From Rhodopseudomonas_A palustris_F (lineage in GTDB: Bacteria > Pseudomonadota > Alphaproteobacteria > Rhizobiales > Xanthobacteraceae): a DNA stretch of 64,000 nucleotides. The stretch is taken from NCBI RefSeq assembly GCF_000013745.1, contig NC_007925.1, forward strand, positions 1,798,001-1,862,000, written 5' to 3'. The translations under genes and the position numbers were made by a program. Below are positions 61,580 to 64,000 of this stretch, piece by piece (the first letter of the stretch is position 1; the number at the start of each line of letters is the position of its first letter). Under the pieces are notes generated by a model. That model searched no databases. It saw only the letters and a program-made list of their open reading frames with translations, and was not told the origin of the DNA.

Positions 61580-63949
61580 ATGCTTGATAAGAACGCGAAC
61601 GACTCCGACGTGGATGAATTGAAACGACGGTCGGTCAGCATCGCCTTTGGCATCGAGCGGCTGGGACTGATCGCGGTGCGGACCCCGATCCTGTCCTGCA
61701 TCATCCTCTTGGCGCTGGTGGTCGCCGCGATCTTCGGCATCGAACGGATCAAGATCGACGATTCGCTGAGCCAGCTGTTCCGCTCCAACTCCAAGGAATA
61801 TCGGCAGTACGAGGAGGTCACCAAGCGCTTTCCGTCGACCGAATTCGACGTCCTCGTGGTGGTCGAAGGCAAGACGCTGCTGGCGCGCGACAATCTGGAG
61901 AAGCTCCGCGATCTGGTCACCGACCTGCAATTGGTCGACGGCACCCGCGGGCTGATCTCGCTGTTTTCGGCGCGGCAGGCGCCGGCGCCGGGCAAGCTGC
62001 CGGCGGCGCTGTTTCCTAACGAACTGCCGGAAGGCGCCGACTACGACAAATTCATCGAGACGGTGAAAAGCAACGAGATCATCCGTGGCAAGCTGTTGTC
62101 GGACGACGGCACGCTGGCGTTGATCGTGCTGTCGCTCGATCCGGACGTGGTCGGCAACAATCGGCTCAGCACCACCGTCGGCGAAATCCGCAAGATCATG
62201 AACGACGATCTCGCCGACAGCGGCTTGTCGAAGCAATTGTCCGGCGTGCCGGTGATGCAGCTCGAAATCCGCAACGCGGTGGAGCGCGACGGACTGATCT
62301 ACAACGTCGCCGGGATTCTGGCCGGCTGCCTGATCGCGATCGTATTCTTCCGCAAGGTATCGTTCATGATCGTGGCGGCGTTTCCGCCGCTGCTGGCGAT
62401 CCTGCTGGCGCTCGGCGCGCTGGGCTGGGCCGGCTTCAGCCTGAACATGTTCCTCAACGTGATGACGCCGCTGATCATGGTGATCAGCTTCTCGGATTCG
62501 ATGCAGCTGACCTTTGCCGCGCGCGATCGATTGCTGGCGGGGGAAGACCGTTTCACCGCGTTTCGCAACGCCGTGCTGGTGGTCGGGCCGGCCTGCGTCT
62601 TGACCCACGCCACCGCCGGCATCTCTTTCCTGGCGCTGCAATTCTCGGATTCCGATCTGATCCGCGCGTTCGGCGAGGCCGGGCTTGCCGCCACCGTGAT
62701 CGCGCTGATTGCGGTGCTGTCGCTGGTGCCGGTGTTCGGCGTGCTGCTGGTGCGCAACGAGCAGGTGTTCGCCGCCAAATTCCAGGCCGCCGATGCCGGG
62801 GTCAACGCGCTGCGGCGGTTCTGCTACTGGATCGCGGTGCGGATGGTCGGCCGCCCCGGGCTGTTCAGCCTGATCGCGGTAATCGTCGTCGGCGGTTTGG
62901 CGGTGATCTACGCCAATCTGGAGCCGCGCTATCGGCTCGCCGATCAGGTGCCGGACAAGCAGCAGGCGGTGGAGGCATCCGGCCGGCTCGACGCCAAATT
63001 GACCGGCGCCAATCCGATCGACATTCTGGTGGAATTCCCCAAAGGCCAGACGCTGTACTCGCCGGAGACGCTGCAGACCATCGCCGACGTCCATGCCATG
63101 GTGGAAAAGCAGGCCGGCGTCGGCAATGTCTGGTCGCTGGAGACGCTGCGGCGCTGGCTCGCCGAAAAGGCCGGCAGCTCCGATGTCGCGACGTTGCAGG
63201 AATACGTCAACGTCATTCCGGAGCATCTGGTGCGCCGGTTCATCTCCGCCGACCAGACCGCGGTGGTGGTGTCGGGGCGGGTGCCGGATCTCGACTCCAG
63301 CGAAATCCTGCCGGTGGTGGAGAAGCTCGATAAGTCGCTCGACGCGGTGCGCGAGAAGCATCCCGGCTATGAGGTCGCGGTGACCGGACTGTCGGCGATC
63401 GCGGCGCGCAACTCCGCCAACATGATCCAGAAGCTCAACCACGGGCTGACCATCGAATTCGTGCTGGTGGCGGTGTTCATCGGCCTGGCATTCCGTTCTT
63501 TCGTGGTGATGTTCGCCTGCATTCTGCCGGGCATCTTCCCGGTGGTGCTGTCCGGGACAGTGTTGTGGGCGCTCGGCGAGGGGCTGCAATTCGCCAGCGT
63601 GGTGGCGCTGACGGTGTCGTTCGGATTGGGGCTTTCCGCCACCATCCACTTCCTCAACCGGTTGCGGCTGGAAGACAAACCGGGCGTCGGATCGGCGCTG
63701 GCGGTGGAGCGGGCGACGGTGCTGGTCGGCCCGGCCTTGATCCTGACCACGGTGGTCTTGGCCTGCGGCCTGGTGGTGACGGTGTTTTCCGACCTGCCGT
63801 CGCTGCGGCTGTTCGGCTGGCTCAGCGCCTTTGCGATGGTTGCGGCGCTGGTCGCGGACCTGTTCATCCTGCGGCCGACCGCGATGTTCCTGATCACGCT
63901 GTCACAGCGATTGCGCGGCGCATTCAGCCGCCCGAAGGTGGCCAAGTAG
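61580..63949 (+). CDS. RND-superfamily transporter, HAE3/MMPL type
   Basis: 789 residues with about twelve TM helices in two six-helix repeats: TM1 near 30-50, then a first large extracytoplasmic domain, TM2-6 near 240-400, TM7 near 425, a second extracytoplasmic domain, and TM8-12 near 620-770. The MMPL block YNVAGILAGCLIAIVFFRKV is clear. Members (including HpnN) move lipids or hydrophobic compounds towards the outer membrane, and no separate membrane-fusion protein is present here. It is 187 bases after eutC, possibly with its own promoter. It is not HpnN itself as judged by context and length, but could serve 2-methylhopanoids or another lipid. Confidence 0.9.
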   Translation: MLDKNANDSDVDELKRRSVSIAFGIERLGLIAVRTPILSCIILLALVVAAIFGIERIKIDDSLSQLFRSNSKEYRQYEEVTKRFPSTEFDVLVVVEGKTLLARDNLEKLRDLVTDLQLVDGTRGLISLFSARQAPAPGKLPAALFPNELPEGADYDKFIETVKSNEIIRGKLLSDDGTLALIVLSLDPDVVGNNRLSTTVGEIRKIMNDDLADSGLSKQLSGVPVMQLEIRNAVERDGLIYNVAGILAGCLIAIVFFRKVSFMIVAAFPPLLAILLALGALGWAGFSLNMFLNVMTPLIMVISFSDSMQLTFAARDRLLAGEDRFTAFRNAVLVVGPACVLTHATAGISFLALQFSDSDLIRAFGEAGLAATVIALIAVLSLVPVFGVLLVRNEQVFAAKFQAADAGVNALRRFCYWIAVRMVGRPGLFSLIAVIVVGGLAVIYANLEPRYRLADQVPDKQQAVEASGRLDAKLTGANPIDILVEFPKGQTLYSPETLQTIADVHAMVEKQAGVGNVWSLETLRRWLAEKAGSSDVATLQEYVNVIPEHLVRRFISADQTAVVVSGRVPDLDSSEILPVVEKLDKSLDAVREKHPGYEVAVTGLSAIAARNSANMIQKLNHGLTIEFVLVAVFIGLAFRSFVVMFACILPGIFPVVLSGTVLWALGEGLQFASVVALTVSFGLGLSATIHFLNRLRLEDKPGVGSALAVERATVLVGPALILTTVVLACGLVVTVFSDLPSLRLFGWLSAFAMVAALVADLFILRPTAMFLITLSQRLRGAFSRPKVAK

Positions 63950-64000
63950 CGAGCGGCGCGATGCTTGCCGTGTAAGCCAAAATAAAAACGCGACCGGAGA

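Noticed and set aside
61580..63949. Assignment of the RND transporter as HpnN
   Set aside because: HpnN normally lies in the main hopanoid gene cluster and is longer; family and context only support an HAE3/MMPL transporter.

Overview
The window is GC-rich alphaproteobacterial chromosome, most like Rhodopseudomonas/Bradyrhizobium (Nitrobacteraceae). This rests on very high third-position GC, many LivK-type ABC transport and CoA-ester genes, an HpnP-type hopanoid C-2 methylase, and several families of dispersed palindromic repeats between genes. I saw no rRNA, tRNA, CRISPR array, prophage or intact insertion sequence. Both edges lie in ordinary chromosome: the left edge cuts a LivK-type binding-protein gene and the right edge falls 51 bases after an RND transporter gene.

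Layout. 1-9.1 kb: amide and ureido-type catabolism. It holds a LivK-like binding protein with a UPF0317/DUF1445 protein, a divergent LysR regulator, an M20 amidohydrolase, a D-2-hydroxyacid dehydrogenase, a livF remnant, an amidase, a molybdopterin protein and an alpha/beta-hydrolase-OsmC fusion. 9.2-15.6 kb: acyl-CoA metabolism, with three crotonase-fold genes, an AMP-forming acyl-CoA ligase and a dienoyl-CoA-reductase-like SDR. 15.8-21.4 kb: a LysR/YeiH pair, a hybrid histidine kinase and a small membrane protein. 21.6-27.4 kb: a phytoene-desaturase-like gene broken into two oppositely oriented pieces, PEP carboxylase ending exactly at a small inverted-repeat element, and an OmpA-like envelope protein with a long EAAAK helix. 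27.7-33 kb: a thiolase/DUF35 pair, then an overlapping operon amidase-DUF2848-alkB and two small genes. 33.4-42.4 kb: a ThDP enzyme and a tautomerase divergent from a livK-livH-livMG(fused)-livF-Ldh-aldolase operon, probably uptake and breakdown of one carboxylic acid.

42.7-53.1 kb is the region I find most interesting. It encodes a transglutaminase fused to a DUF2126 amidoligase, then (after an atypical glycosyltransferase gene) a circularly permuted ATP-grasp fused to alpha-E, a second transglutaminase-like protein and a BaiN-type flavoprotein, the last three genes overlapping by 4 bp. Gene content suggests a peptide or protein amide-ligation and cleavage system with no known substrate. 53.5-57.3 kb: a lone periplasmic Cache protein, an MCP, and a globin-coupled soluble MCP. 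57.4-64 kb: eutB-hpnP-eutC plus an HAE3-type RND transporter, so a hopanoid methylase sits between the two ethanolamine ammonia-lyase subunit genes.

Starts were chosen from Shine-Dalgarno spacing and family-typical N-termini. Several differ from the longest open frame, and residue numbers refer to the starts given here.
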